This document shows, in pieces, positions 26,902 to 35,198 of a stretch of 64,000 nucleotides of DNA; the stretch's first letter is position 1; each line of letters starts with the position of its first letter. The stretch covers positions 62,001-126,000 of the forward strand of contig NZ_SMAF01000001.1 of assembly GCF_004343305.1 (NCBI RefSeq), written 5' to 3'. Source of the DNA: Pseudofulvimonas gallinarii. Lineage in GTDB: Bacteria; Pseudomonadota; Gammaproteobacteria; Xanthomonadales; UBA2363. The translations under genes and the position numbers were made by a program. The notes under the pieces are model-generated. The model searched no databases. It saw only the letters and a program-made list of their open reading frames with translations, and had not been told where the DNA came from.

Positions 26902-27218
26902 GCACGATGCGGGTCAGCGTCGTCTGCGCCTGGCCGGTCCTGGTCTGGCGACGCGAACTCGACGTCGCGGTGGGGACGACCGTCGCCGAGGTGCTCTCCC
27001 GCGTGCCCTGGCAGGAGGCGACCGGGCTCGACGAGGACACGCTTCGGACCGGCATATTCGGCCGGCGGGTGGGGGCCGGAGAAATCCTCCGGCCTGGCGA
27101 CAGGATCGAGCTGTACCGGCCGTTGCAGATCGATCCGAAGCAGGTCCGACGGGAGCGGGCGGGGGACGGCGGCAATCACGCGCACCGGCCGCCGCTGAGC
27201 GCGGCGACCGGTCCGTAA
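26898..27218 (+). CDS. ratB: RnfH/RatB family ubiquitin-like protein (UPF0125)
   Basis: 106 residues. The core ([20 protein letters not shown], then a short helix and [21 protein letters not shown]) is the beta-grasp RnfH/UPF0125 family, nearly always next to ratA and smpB. The block YRPLQIDPK is its signature. A C-terminal extension of about 20 residues is rich in Gly, His and Pro and probably disordered. The function is unknown. The ATGA overlap with ratA shows coupled translation. Confidence 0.93.
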   Translation: MSTMRVSVVCAWPVLVWRRELDVAVGTTVAEVLSRVPWQEATGLDEDTLRTGIFGRRVGAGEILRPGDRIELYRPLQIDPKQVRRERAGDGGNHAHRPPLSAATGP

Positions 27219-27222
27219 CGAC

Positions 27223-29421
27223 TCAGCGCGCGTCGTCGCTGCCGGTCAGGCCGCGACGCTTGAGCAGCGGCTGCAGCGCCGGATCGCTGCCATAGAAGCC
27301 GCGGAACAGATCCATGGCCGGGGCCGAGCCGCCCCGCGACAGCAGGGCCTGCCGGAAGCGGTCGCCGTTCTCGCGCGTCAGCCCGCCGTTGTTCTGGAAC
27401 CACTCGACCGTGGCCGCGTCGAGCACCTCGGCCCAGATGTACGAGTAATAGCCTGCCGCGTAGCCGCCGGAGAAGGTGTGCGAGAAATAGGTGGTGCGGT
27501 AACGCGGCGGAACCGGCGCGAAATCGACCCCGTACTTCGCCAGCGCCTGCGCTTCGAAGGCGATCACGTCGGCCGGCACTTCATCGGGACCGAGCTGGTG
27601 GAACGCCTGGTCCAGCAGCGTGGCGGCAAGATATTCCGTGGTGCGGAAGCCTTCGCCATAGCCGGAGGCGGCCAGCACCTTGTCGAGCAGCGCCTGAGGC
27701 AGCGGTTCGCCGGTTTCATGGTGCCTGGCGTAGTTGGCGAGGACGCTTGGCCAGGTCGCCCACATTTCATTGACCTGCGAAGGGAACTCCACGAAGTCAC
27801 GCGGGACCGAGGTGCCGGCGAAGCGCGGATAGGTCACGTTCGAGAACATGCCGTGCAGCGCGTGACCGAATTCGTGGAAGAGGGTGGTCACCTCGTCGAA
27901 CGTCATCAGCGTCGGCTGGCCGGCCGGCGGCTTCGGGATGTTCAGGTGGTTGCCGATGACCGGGCGCGTGCCCAGCAGGCCGGACTGCTGCACGTAGGCA
28001 TTCATCCAGGCGCCACCGCGCTTGGACGGGCGTGCGTACAGGTCGGTCAGGAACAGCGCCAGTGGCTCGCCATTGGCGTCGGTGACTTCCCAGACCTTGA
28101 CGTCTTCCTGGTAGACCGGCAGGTCGGTGCGTTCCTTGAAGCTCAGGCCGTAGAGCTGGTTCGCGGCATGGAAGACGCCATCGACGAGCACGCGGTTCAG
28201 CTCGAAATACGGCTTCACCGCATCGGCGTCGAAGTCGTACTTCGCCTGGCGGACCTTCTCGGCATAGAACGCCCAGTCCCAGGGCGCGAGTTCGAAGTCG
28301 CCACCATCGGCGCGGATGGCCTGCTGGATCTCGGCGGCCTCCCGACGCGCGTTGGCAACGGCCGGCGGCGCCAGCTGCGCCAGCATGCCGTTGACGGCGC
28401 CAATGCTGCCGGCGGTGCCGTCCTCGAGGACATAGGCGGCGTGGTTGGGATAGCCCAGCAAGACGGCTCGCTCCGCACGCAGCTTGACGATCTGCGCGAC
28501 CAGTTCGCGGTTGTCGAATTCGCCACCCTTCGCGCCGCGATTCACGGACGCTTCGTAGACGCGCTGGCGCGAAGCGCGGTTGCTGAGCTGGGCAAGCACC
28601 GGCTGGCCCGACGTGTTCTGCAGGGCCAGCATGAACTTGCCCTCATGACCGGCGTCGCTGGCGGCCTTGGCAGCGGCCTGGATGGCGCTGTCCGGAAGAC
28701 CTGCCAGCGCCTCGCGGTCATCGAACAGGACGGCCGAGGCGTTGGTTTCCTTCTGTACGTTCTGCGTGAAGCGCGTCTGCAGCGATGCCAGCTGCCCGTT
28801 GAGCTCCTTCAGCTTGGCCTTCTCTTCCGCGGACAGGTTCGCGCCGGCGCGGACGAAGTCGGTGTGGTAGCGCTCCAGCAGTTGCATCTGCTCGGCGTCG
28901 AGGCCCAGCGTTGCGCGCTGCTCGTACAGCGACTTGATGCGCTGGAACAGGGCGTTATCGAGGAGGATGGCGTCCATGTGCGCGGCAAGCTTTGGCGCGA
29001 ACTCCGCCTGCACCGCGCGCAGGGTATCGTTCGTGTGGGCGCCGGCCAGGTTCATGAACACGCGCTGCGTGCGGCCGAGCATCTCGCCGGCGCGCTCGAG
29101 GGCGACGATCGTGTTGTCGAAGGTCGGGGCGTCGCCGTTGCCGGAGATGGCATCGATTTCGACGCGATGCTCGGCCATGGCGCGATCCAGCGCCGGCTTG
29201 AAGTGCTCGTCGCGGATCAGGTCGAAGCGCGGATAGCCGAAATCCAGCGAGCTCGGCTGATTGAACGGGTTCGCATCGATGGCGCTGTTGGCGGTGGCCG
29301 TGACGCTGCCGGTCTGGGTCGCGGCGGGCTGCGGCGCCTGCGTCGACTCGCGTTCACCGCAGGCAGCAAGGGGCAGGCTCAAAACGGCCGCCAGGGCCAG
29401 CGCAAGGGGATGCTTTTTCAT
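27223..29421 (-). CDS. M3-family peptidyl-dipeptidase (Dcp-like), predicted lipoprotein
   Basis: 732 residues. A lipoprotein signal (LPLAACGE, lipidated Cys at 21) and an Ala/Thr-rich linker lead into a full M3 metallopeptidase. The zinc motif is HEFGH at 516-520 inside TLFHEFGHALHGMFSN, with the third ligand Glu in the downstream FVEFPSQVNEMWA helix. The C-terminal RYRTTYFSHTFSGGYAAGYYSYIW segment is characteristic of Dcp. It removes dipeptides from peptide C termini, here in the periplasm at the membrane. It lies 113 bp downstream of bamE on the same strand. Confidence 0.95.
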   Translation of the reverse strand: MKKHPLALALAAVLSLPLAACGERESTQAPQPAATQTGSVTATANSAIDANPFNQPSSLDFGYPRFDLIRDEHFKPALDRAMAEHRVEIDAISGNGDAPTFDNTIVALERAGEMLGRTQRVFMNLAGAHTNDTLRAVQAEFAPKLAAHMDAILLDNALFQRIKSLYEQRATLGLDAEQMQLLERYHTDFVRAGANLSAEEKAKLKELNGQLASLQTRFTQNVQKETNASAVLFDDREALAGLPDSAIQAAAKAASDAGHEGKFMLALQNTSGQPVLAQLSNRASRQRVYEASVNRGAKGGEFDNRELVAQIVKLRAERAVLLGYPNHAAYVLEDGTAGSIGAVNGMLAQLAPPAVANARREAAEIQQAIRADGGDFELAPWDWAFYAEKVRQAKYDFDADAVKPYFELNRVLVDGVFHAANQLYGLSFKERTDLPVYQEDVKVWEVTDANGEPLALFLTDLYARPSKRGGAWMNAYVQQSGLLGTRPVIGNHLNIPKPPAGQPTLMTFDEVTTLFHEFGHALHGMFSNVTYPRFAGTSVPRDFVEFPSQVNEMWATWPSVLANYARHHETGEPLPQALLDKVLAASGYGEGFRTTEYLAATLLDQAFHQLGPDEVPADVIAFEAQALAKYGVDFAPVPPRYRTTYFSHTFSGGYAAGYYSYIWAEVLDAATVEWFQNNGGLTRENGDRFRQALLSRGGSAPAMDLFRGFYGSDPALQPLLKRRGLTGSDDAR

Positions 29422-29534
29422 CGAACCGGATACTCCGTGACTGGACTAGACCACAGAGATTAGCCCATCCAGGCAGACGCTTTCCGGTTGAAGCGCCAGA
29501 GCCGCCCGAGGCTGCGACGGCCCGATTCGCCTTT

Positions 29535-29951
29535 TCAGTCCTCGGACTGACGGCGGCGCCGGCGCGTGTCGGCCGGATCGTCAAGCTGGGGACCGAAGCG
29601 CTCGTAGGCGCTGATGTCTTCCAGCAGGCCCTCCTCACCGGTCTTCTCCGGCAGCAGATCGCCGTCGATGCTGGCCAGGCGTTCGCCATCGAACATCAGC
29701 GTCAGGTTGCGCACTTCCGCCTCGCGGCCACGACGACGGAGGGAATAGACATAGTCCCAGCGCGACTGGTGGAAAGGCGAGGCGACGGCTGGCGTGCCGA
29801 GAAGCAGGCTGACCTGTCGCTTGCTCATGCCCACTTTGACGTCGGCGATGGCTTCCTGGTCGAGCAGGTTGCCCTGGGGCACATCTACCTTGTAGAGCAG
29901 CCCGCAGGCGGGCAGGAGCAGCGTCGCGAACAGACAGGACAGGAGTCGCAT
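29535..29951 (-). CDS. bamE: outer membrane assembly lipoprotein BamE (SmpA/OmlA)
   Basis: 138 residues. A lipoprotein signal with LPAC (13-16) precedes YKVDVPQGNLLDQ and VKVGMSKRQVSLLLGTP, the BamE signature, then FHQSRWDYVYSLRR. A C-terminal charged tail (DDPADTRRRRRQSED) extends beyond the E. coli protein. BamE stabilises BamD-BamA in the outer-membrane assembly complex. It is divergent from fur with 85 bp between, the arrangement conserved across Lysobacterales and Pseudomonas. Confidence 0.96.
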   Translation of the reverse strand: MRLLSCLFATLLLPACGLLYKVDVPQGNLLDQEAIADVKVGMSKRQVSLLLGTPAVASPFHQSRWDYVYSLRRRGREAEVRNLTLMFDGERLASIDGDLLPEKTGEEGLLEDISAYERFGPQLDDPADTRRRRRQSED

Positions 29952-29980
29952 GGCTTTAACGGGGAAGGTGAAAGTGCCGG

Positions 29981-29990
29981 ATGATACACT
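29981..29990. promoter_or_regulatory. possible shared -10 region of bamE and fur
   Basis: ATGATACACT reads TACACT (29985-29990) toward fur and TATCAT toward bamE. Neither direction has a convincing -35 at 17 bp, so this is only a candidate. The two start codons are 85 bp apart, so the control signals of both genes must lie here. Confidence 0.3.
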
Positions 29991-30036
29991 AGGGCGCCCG
30001 CACGGGCCGCCCTACCAACGAGGTTGAATACTGTCC

Positions 30037-30453
30037 ATGGAATCGCAGGAACTGCGCAAGGTCGGCCTGAAGGTGACCCATCCCCGGCTCCGCATCCTCG
30101 ACCTGCTCGAGCGGGCTGAAGGTCGTCATCTCACCGCCGAGGACATCTACCGCGCCCTGATCGAGTCGTCCGAGGACATCGGCCTGGCGACGGTCTATCG
30201 CGTGCTGACGCAGTTCGAGGCGGCCGGCCTCGTCGTCAAGCATCACTTCGAAGGCGGCCAGGCCGTGTACGAGCTGGATCGCGGCGACCATCACGACCAC
30301 ATGGTCTGTGTCGACACCGGCAAGGTCATCGAGTTCTACGACCCCGAAATCGAACGCCTGCAGCGCGAGATCGCCGACCGCCACGGCTACATCATCGAGG
30401 ACCACAGCCTGGTCCTGTACGTCAGGCCGAAGAAGTCGGGTCGCGGCGCCTGA
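30037..30453 (+). CDS. fur: ferric uptake regulator
   Basis: 138 residues. The N-terminal winged helix holds LKVTHPRLRILDLLERA and DIGLATVYRVLTQFEAAGLV (48-67, the recognition helix). Metal ligands are His33-type residues in GRHLTAEDIY and the HHDHMVCVD block (87-95); only one Cys follows, so the structural CxxC pair of E. coli Fur is not present, as is common in xanthomonad-type Fur. It represses iron uptake when Fe(II)-bound. The window also contains a ferric iron transporter at its right end. Confidence 0.96.
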   Translation: MESQELRKVGLKVTHPRLRILDLLERAEGRHLTAEDIYRALIESSEDIGLATVYRVLTQFEAAGLVVKHHFEGGQAVYELDRGDHHDHMVCVDTGKVIEFYDPEIERLQREIADRHGYIIEDHSLVLYVRPKKSGRGA

Positions 30454-30476
30454 GAACCGCGACCAGCGCGCGGCGG

Positions 30477-31040
30477 TCAGTTGCCGCGACCACTCCGTCG
30501 GGGGCGCGGTCGATGGATGGGGCGCGGGTGCCAGAGGTGGTGGTGGTGCCAGCCATACCATGACGGGCCGAACCAGAGCGCCCAGGTCGGCGGCAGCGGC
30601 TCGTAGCGGTACTCCACGCGCGGTGGCCACAGGTAGATCACATCCGCCGCGACTTCCGGCATCGTGTACGGATATTCACCCACGACCCTCGTGGTCATCG
30701 CGGCGACAATACCCGTGACCGTGACTTCACGCCCTTCCGTGAAGACTTCAGGATCGTAGAAGCCGGCACGGCAGGCGACGAAGCGACCTTCGTCGGGGTC
30801 GCGCAGGCGCGGTCGTGCATCCGGACCGAGTTCCCTGGCGAGCACCTGGATGCAGGTGCGTTCGGCTTCCGGTTCAACCGCGATGATGCTGCCACCCCAG
30901 CGGACAGGTCCGCCATTCCGGCCTGCTTCGACAACGGCGCGTGGCTGCGAGGGCAGGTACTCGCCGCCCAGGGGCTTGGGCACGCTGGCGCAGCCGACCG
31001 AGAGCGACGAAAGGATGACGGCAATGGAGAGGCGCTTCAT
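30477..31040 (-). CDS. Slp-family outer membrane lipoprotein
   Basis: 187 residues. A lipoprotein signal (LSVGCASVPKPL, Cys17) is followed by the Slp domain with VRWGGSIIAVEPEAERTCIQV, GRFVACRAGFYDPEVFTEGREVTVTG and YPYTMPEVAADVIYLWP. The C-terminal tail is rich in Trp, His, Pro and Arg (WYGWHHHHLWHPRP), which may bind metal. Slp proteins of E. coli are starvation- and acid-induced. Its ATG overlaps the TgpA stop codon (ATGA), so it is the last gene of the MoxR-DUF58-TgpA operon, an unusual partner for that set. Confidence 0.92.
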   Translation of the reverse strand: MKRLSIAVILSSLSVGCASVPKPLGGEYLPSQPRAVVEAGRNGGPVRWGGSIIAVEPEAERTCIQVLARELGPDARPRLRDPDEGRFVACRAGFYDPEVFTEGREVTVTGIVAAMTTRVVGEYPYTMPEVAADVIYLWPPRVEYRYEPLPPTWALWFGPSWYGWHHHHLWHPRPIHRPRPRRSGRGN

Positions 31041-33127
31041 GGCGGTGACCCCTGGGGCGAATCGTTGACAGTTCGACGGCGCAGCCGCAGGAATCGTTCC
31101 AGGCGGCTTTGCCAGAGCTTCAGCCGGAGTTGGGCCAGCGGCAGCCGAGCCGGCCTGGATTCGACCGTGGCGTACCTTGCCGCCTGGTAGCGGCGGGCGA
31201 GCCGGCCAAGCAGCGGCGCATGCTCAGGATACGCAGCCGAAGCGCGGGCGACCAGCACCGACACCGGCTCGGAGGGGTGCGACGATACGCCGGCGGCTGA
31301 AAGCATCGCCCGCAGGCGCTGAAGCCACGCAGCAAGTGGATCCGCGTCGCGGCGCCGCGGCGCCTGGCCGCGAAGTTTCCAGGCCACGAAGGCGACGATC
31401 GCAATCACCGCGATCGCGAGCAACAGGCCGGGCAGGCGCGGCGTCTGCGGCAGCCACCGGGATAGAGACTGCAGCATGCGGCTCTGGTCGATCGCCTGGA
31501 AATTCACCACCCAGTCGTTCCAGCGCAGCTCCATGTAATCCCATCGGGTCCACAGCCAGTTCATCAGGCTGCCGCGGCGCAGCCCGGCCAGGCTGTCGAT
31601 GCCCACTGCGCCGGCACTGCGGTCGATCCGTTCCGGCGCCACCATGGACGTCGGATCGGCGCGGATCCAGCCGCGGTCCTCCAGCCAGTATTCCACCCAC
31701 GCATGGGCATCCGAACGCCGCACGACCAGATAGCCGCCGATGCTGTTGTAGTAACCGCCGTAATAGCCGAGGACGACGCGCGCCGGCACGCCACCGGCGC
31801 GCAACAGCGTCGCATAGGCCGAGGCGTAGTGTTCGCAATAGCCGGTCTGCGTGTCGAACAGGAACTCGTCCACCGAGTTGCCGCCCAGCGGTGGCGGCTC
31901 GAGGCTGTAGCTGAAGTCGTTGCGAAACATCGCGATCACGACACGCGCGAAGTCGGCGGGATCGGGATAGCGTTCGCGCATCCGGCGCGCGTAGGCAAGG
32001 GTGCGCGGGTTGCGGTCGGCCGGCAGCGACAGGCCGGCGTTGCGCACCGGCACCGGCAGTCGATCCGCCTGCAGTGCGAGGTCCGGGCTGGAGACGACCT
32101 GGTAGCGCAGTTCACGCATTCCACGGCGCAACGGCAGGCTGTGGTCAAGCGACAGGTGCAGTCCTTCCGGTGCGGCGATCGGACGGTCAAGCGCCGGCAG
32201 CCAGGGTGCGGCGTCCGGTTCCAGCGTGACTTCGTGGCGGACGCCGCGATCCGGCACGGCGGGCAGTTCCAGCGCCGGCGCGTCGCTCATTTCCGGTCGT
32301 GTCCAGATCCGGCCATCGGTACGCCACAGGACGAGGCCGCGGAAGTAGCGCTGGCTGAGCGGCGGCACGCCGTCGGGAAAACGGACGCGCATCGCCGTGC
32401 GGTCGTCCAGCGCGCTGCTGCCCAGTTGACCCGGCTCCATGCGGTCGCTGAGCCCCATGCCGCCTTTCTGCCCGAAGGCGTTTCCCCAGAGCGGCGATTC
32501 CAGGCGGGGGAACAGCACGAACAGGACGGCCGTAAGCGGAAGCGCCATCAGCATCAGCCGCAGCGGCTGCCGCAGGCTGGCCCAGGCGCGCTCCCGGCGG
32601 GTACCCGTCATGGGCTGCGGCCGGTGCAGGCTGGCCAGCGTCGACACCGCGACGATAACGCCTGGCAGGCCGGCGAGCATCGCCCACAACGCGGTCTGGA
32701 ACAGGAACTGCGTCATCACCAGGAAACTGGCGAAGGTCGCGATCGAACGCGCATCGCGCACGCGCTCGGCCTCGTAGAGCTTCGACACCAGCATGGCGGC
32801 GAGGAAACCGGCGCCCTGCGTTCCGCTGATGCTGCCGATGGCCACCCAGGAGGCGGCGCACAGGCACAACATCAGCGCGGTATGGAACCACCACGGCCAG
32901 GGCGACGTCTGGCGACCGCGTTGCGCCCAGCGGAAGACGATCAGCGCCAGCAGCACGAGGAGGAAGGGCAGGGGCAGCCAGGTCGCGTGCGGCAGCAACG
33001 CGGCGAGTACGGTCAGGCAGCAAAGGCGGAACTGAACGGCGTCCAGCGGCTGCTGGCTCAGGGGATCGCCACCGCGCCGTCGACGCGGCGATCCTGCGGG
33101 CTTGGGGGCAGCGGGGGCGGTGCTCAT
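31037..33127 (-). CDS. TgpA-type membrane protein, DUF3488 plus transglutaminase domain
   Basis: 696 residues from the ATG at 33127, which overlaps the stop of the DUF58 gene. Five or more membrane segments fill about 30-210, then DUF3488, then a periplasmic transglutaminase core with the triad Cys in DTQTGYCEHYASAYA, His in RSDAHAWVEYW and Asp in GWIRADPTSM. One more membrane segment (LLLAIAVIAIVAFVAWKL) is followed by a cytoplasmic DUF4129-like tail. TgpA is essential in Pseudomonas aeruginosa, with unknown substrate. The MoxR ATPase and DUF58 protein encoded upstream are its usual partners. Confidence 0.95.
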   Translation of the reverse strand: MSTAPAAPKPAGSPRRRRGGDPLSQQPLDAVQFRLCCLTVLAALLPHATWLPLPFLLVLLALIVFRWAQRGRQTSPWPWWFHTALMLCLCAASWVAIGSISGTQGAGFLAAMLVSKLYEAERVRDARSIATFASFLVMTQFLFQTALWAMLAGLPGVIVAVSTLASLHRPQPMTGTRRERAWASLRQPLRLMLMALPLTAVLFVLFPRLESPLWGNAFGQKGGMGLSDRMEPGQLGSSALDDRTAMRVRFPDGVPPLSQRYFRGLVLWRTDGRIWTRPEMSDAPALELPAVPDRGVRHEVTLEPDAAPWLPALDRPIAAPEGLHLSLDHSLPLRRGMRELRYQVVSSPDLALQADRLPVPVRNAGLSLPADRNPRTLAYARRMRERYPDPADFARVVIAMFRNDFSYSLEPPPLGGNSVDEFLFDTQTGYCEHYASAYATLLRAGGVPARVVLGYYGGYYNSIGGYLVVRRSDAHAWVEYWLEDRGWIRADPTSMVAPERIDRSAGAVGIDSLAGLRRGSLMNWLWTRWDYMELRWNDWVVNFQAIDQSRMLQSLSRWLPQTPRLPGLLLAIAVIAIVAFVAWKLRGQAPRRRDADPLAAWLQRLRAMLSAAGVSSHPSEPVSVLVARASAAYPEHAPLLGRLARRYQAARYATVESRPARLPLAQLRLKLWQSRLERFLRLRRRTVNDSPQGSPP

Positions 33128-34068
33128 GGCAGTTCCGCGAGCATGACCAGTGCGTGCCGCCGCTGCACCTCGCCGCGGCCCGGCCCGACTTTGGCGTTGC
33201 CGAGATCGAGGATCCACGACAGCTGCTCCGCCTCGGCAACGAGTATCCAGCCGCACAACCGCGACAGCGCGTGTTCGCGGTCGAGGTGGCTGACCATGGA
33301 CAGGCTGAAGCGCAATGTCGGCGCCTCGGCGGACGAGCGGGTCTCGGCGACCAGCCAGCGGTCATGTCGGGCACTGGTCTTCCAGGCGATGTCACGCAGG
33401 CTGTCGCCGCGCCGGAACTCGCGCAGTGCATGCCATTCCTCGTCGCCGCCGCGTGGCGTTGCACGCGCACCCGCGGCCGGATCCGCTTCGGCCGGCCAGC
33501 GCACTGCCGGCGATTCCGGTGCCGGATAGACCAGGCGGTCTGCGTCCGGCACCAGGTCGCACCAGGCATGGAACATGCCGAGCGGGTAACCGCTCGACAG
33601 GCGCACCCGTCCCAGCGGATGGCGCCCGCGGGCGCCGGCCGCGGCGCGCCATCGCCCGGTCGCGAAATCGCCGTCATAGCTCATGGCGGCGTCGAGTCCC
33701 GCAACCCGCAGGCGAAGCTCACCCCGGAGGGGCCCCTGCGCACTTCGGACGGTGAGGCTGCAGTCTTGTTCCGTGCCGGCAAAGGCTTCACCGGCGTCGA
33801 ATGCGGTCACGGTCAGGCTGTTGAGGAAGCGCACGCAGACCACGGCACTCATCAGCGCGATCGACGCCAGCAGCAGGGCCAGCAGGATGGCGGCATTGTT
33901 GTTGTAGTTCAGCGCGCCCAGCTGCAGGAAGAACAGCGCCGTCGCATACACCAGGCCGAATCGGCTGGGCAGGATGTAGATGCGGCGGCGGGGCAGTCCA
34001 AGTGGCAGCGGCCCGGCAGGCGGCTTTGGCAGGAGCCGCGCCAGTCCGGTGCGGACACCGGTCGACAT
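33124..34068 (-). CDS. DUF58 domain membrane protein
   Basis: 314 residues. The ATG at 34068 shares a base with the MoxR stop (TGATG). Two adjacent membrane segments at about 35-80 (FGLVYATALFFLQLGAL and AAILLALLLASIALMSAVV) precede a soluble part ending in the DUF58 core GGDEEWHALREFRRGDSLRDIAWKTSARHD, the conserved 'R.Y..GD..R.I.W..SAR' block. DUF58 proteins accompany MoxR ATPases and transglutaminase-like proteins and are thought to take part in envelope or complex assembly. The stop overlaps the TgpA start (ATGA). Confidence 0.94.
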   Translation of the reverse strand: MSTGVRTGLARLLPKPPAGPLPLGLPRRRIYILPSRFGLVYATALFFLQLGALNYNNNAAILLALLLASIALMSAVVCVRFLNSLTVTAFDAGEAFAGTEQDCSLTVRSAQGPLRGELRLRVAGLDAAMSYDGDFATGRWRAAAGARGRHPLGRVRLSSGYPLGMFHAWCDLVPDADRLVYPAPESPAVRWPAEADPAAGARATPRGGDEEWHALREFRRGDSLRDIAWKTSARHDRWLVAETRSSAEAPTLRFSLSMVSHLDREHALSRLCGWILVAEAEQLSWILDLGNAKVGPGRGEVQRRHALVMLAELP

Positions 34069-35012
34069 CACGGAATGGCGGTATCCGCCAGCAGCAGGCG
34101 CGCGATGCGCTCGCCGCTGGTCAGGGCATCGGCGCGCGGATGCAGGCGGTGGCGTGTCAGCGGCACGAAGACCGCCTGCACGTCTTCGGGCAGGACATGG
34201 TCGCGGCCATCGAGGACCGCCCAGGCGCGTGCCGCCGCGATCAGTGCCAGGCCGGCGCGGGGCGACAATCCCAGGCGGATCTGCGGATGGTTGCGGCTCG
34301 CGGCCAGCAACGCCTGCACATAGGCGACCAGCGCCGGACGCGCGGTGATCGCATGGACATGGGCGATGAGACCCAGCAGCGGCTGCGGCGTGAGGATGGT
34401 CCGGACATCCGTCTGGCCGGCGGTGGACCCCGCGCTCAGCAGGGCGCGTTCCACATCGGCATCCGGATAGCCCAGGCTGAGGCAGAACATGAAACGGTCC
34501 AGTTGCGATTCCGGCAGCGGGTAGGTGCCGGCCTGGTCGAGCGGGTTCTGCGTCGCGACCACGAAGAACGGCGTCGGTAGCCCATGGCGCTGGCCGTCGA
34601 TGGACACCTGTCCTTCGGCCATCGCTTCCAGCAGTGCGCTCTGAGTCTTCGGCGGCGCGCGGTTGAGTTCGTCGAACAGCAGCAATTGCGAGAACACCGG
34701 GCCCGGATGGAAACGGAAACGGTTGTCGGTGCGGTCGTAGACCGACATGCCGACGATATCGGCGGGCAGCAGGTCCGCCGTGCCCTGTACGCGCTGGAAC
34801 TCCAGGCCGAGCACCGTGGCCAGCGTGTGCGCCAGCGTCGTCTTGCCGACGCCCGGAATGTCCTCGATCAGCAGATGACCGCCTGCGAGCAGGCACGCCA
34901 GCGCCAGGCGGACTTCGTGCGGTTTGCCGAGCACGATGCGCTCGACTTCCGCGAGGGTCTGGCCGAGACGTGTATCAACAGGGGTACTGGATGCGTTGGC
35001 GAGCAGGGTCAT
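34068..35012 (-). CDS. MoxR-family AAA+ ATPase
   Basis: 314 residues. Walker A GVGKTT is at 54-59, Walker B LLLFDELNRAPPKTQSALLEAM at about 111-132, and sensor regions VVATQNPLDQAGTYPLPESQLDRFM and LSPRAGLALIAAARAWA follow. MoxR ATPases act as chaperones that mature metal- or cofactor-containing enzymes or membrane complexes. It is the first gene of the operon with DUF58, TgpA and Slp, all linked by overlapping start and stop codons. Upstream lies a strong hairpin at 35137-35163. Confidence 0.96.
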   Translation of the reverse strand: MTLLANASSTPVDTRLGQTLAEVERIVLGKPHEVRLALACLLAGGHLLIEDIPGVGKTTLAHTLATVLGLEFQRVQGTADLLPADIVGMSVYDRTDNRFRFHPGPVFSQLLLFDELNRAPPKTQSALLEAMAEGQVSIDGQRHGLPTPFFVVATQNPLDQAGTYPLPESQLDRFMFCLSLGYPDADVERALLSAGSTAGQTDVRTILTPQPLLGLIAHVHAITARPALVAYVQALLAASRNHPQIRLGLSPRAGLALIAAARAWAVLDGRDHVLPEDVQAVFVPLTRHRLHPRADALTSGERIARLLLADTAIP

Positions 35013-35136
35013 GGGGCAGGTTGGTGGTTCCCGTTACGATCATACCCCGGCGGCGTGGCGCCAACTGCAGGTGCGCCCGCTCGTGCTGCGCGCGATTCAC
35101 GTTCACGCTGTCGCGAAGCCGTCGCCTGTGCCCGGC

Positions 35137-35163
35137 GCGACGACCGGCCGAAACGGTCGTCGC
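35137..35163 (-). terminator. strong 10-bp hairpin after the transglutaminase gene
   Basis: GCGACGACCG and CGGTCGTCGC are perfectly complementary with a 7-base loop. It sits 36 bases past the end of the transglutaminase gene and before the MoxR operon on the same strand. There is no T-run, so it may mark a processed or Rho-dependent end that separates the two operons. Confidence 0.45.
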
Positions 35164-35198
35164 ATGAAGGGAAACGCCAGGACGGCAGCGCGCCGGCC

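Noticed and set aside
26452-27218. ratA/ratB as a toxin-antitoxin module
   Set aside because: RatA is a START-fold housekeeping-type protein and RatB a ubiquitin-like protein found in most gammaproteobacteria; the conserved smpB/bamE/fur context argues against a plasmid-type toxin system.
27478-29463. A 661-codon open frame on the plus strand
   Set aside because: Antisense to the M3 peptidase gene, with no recognisable domain.
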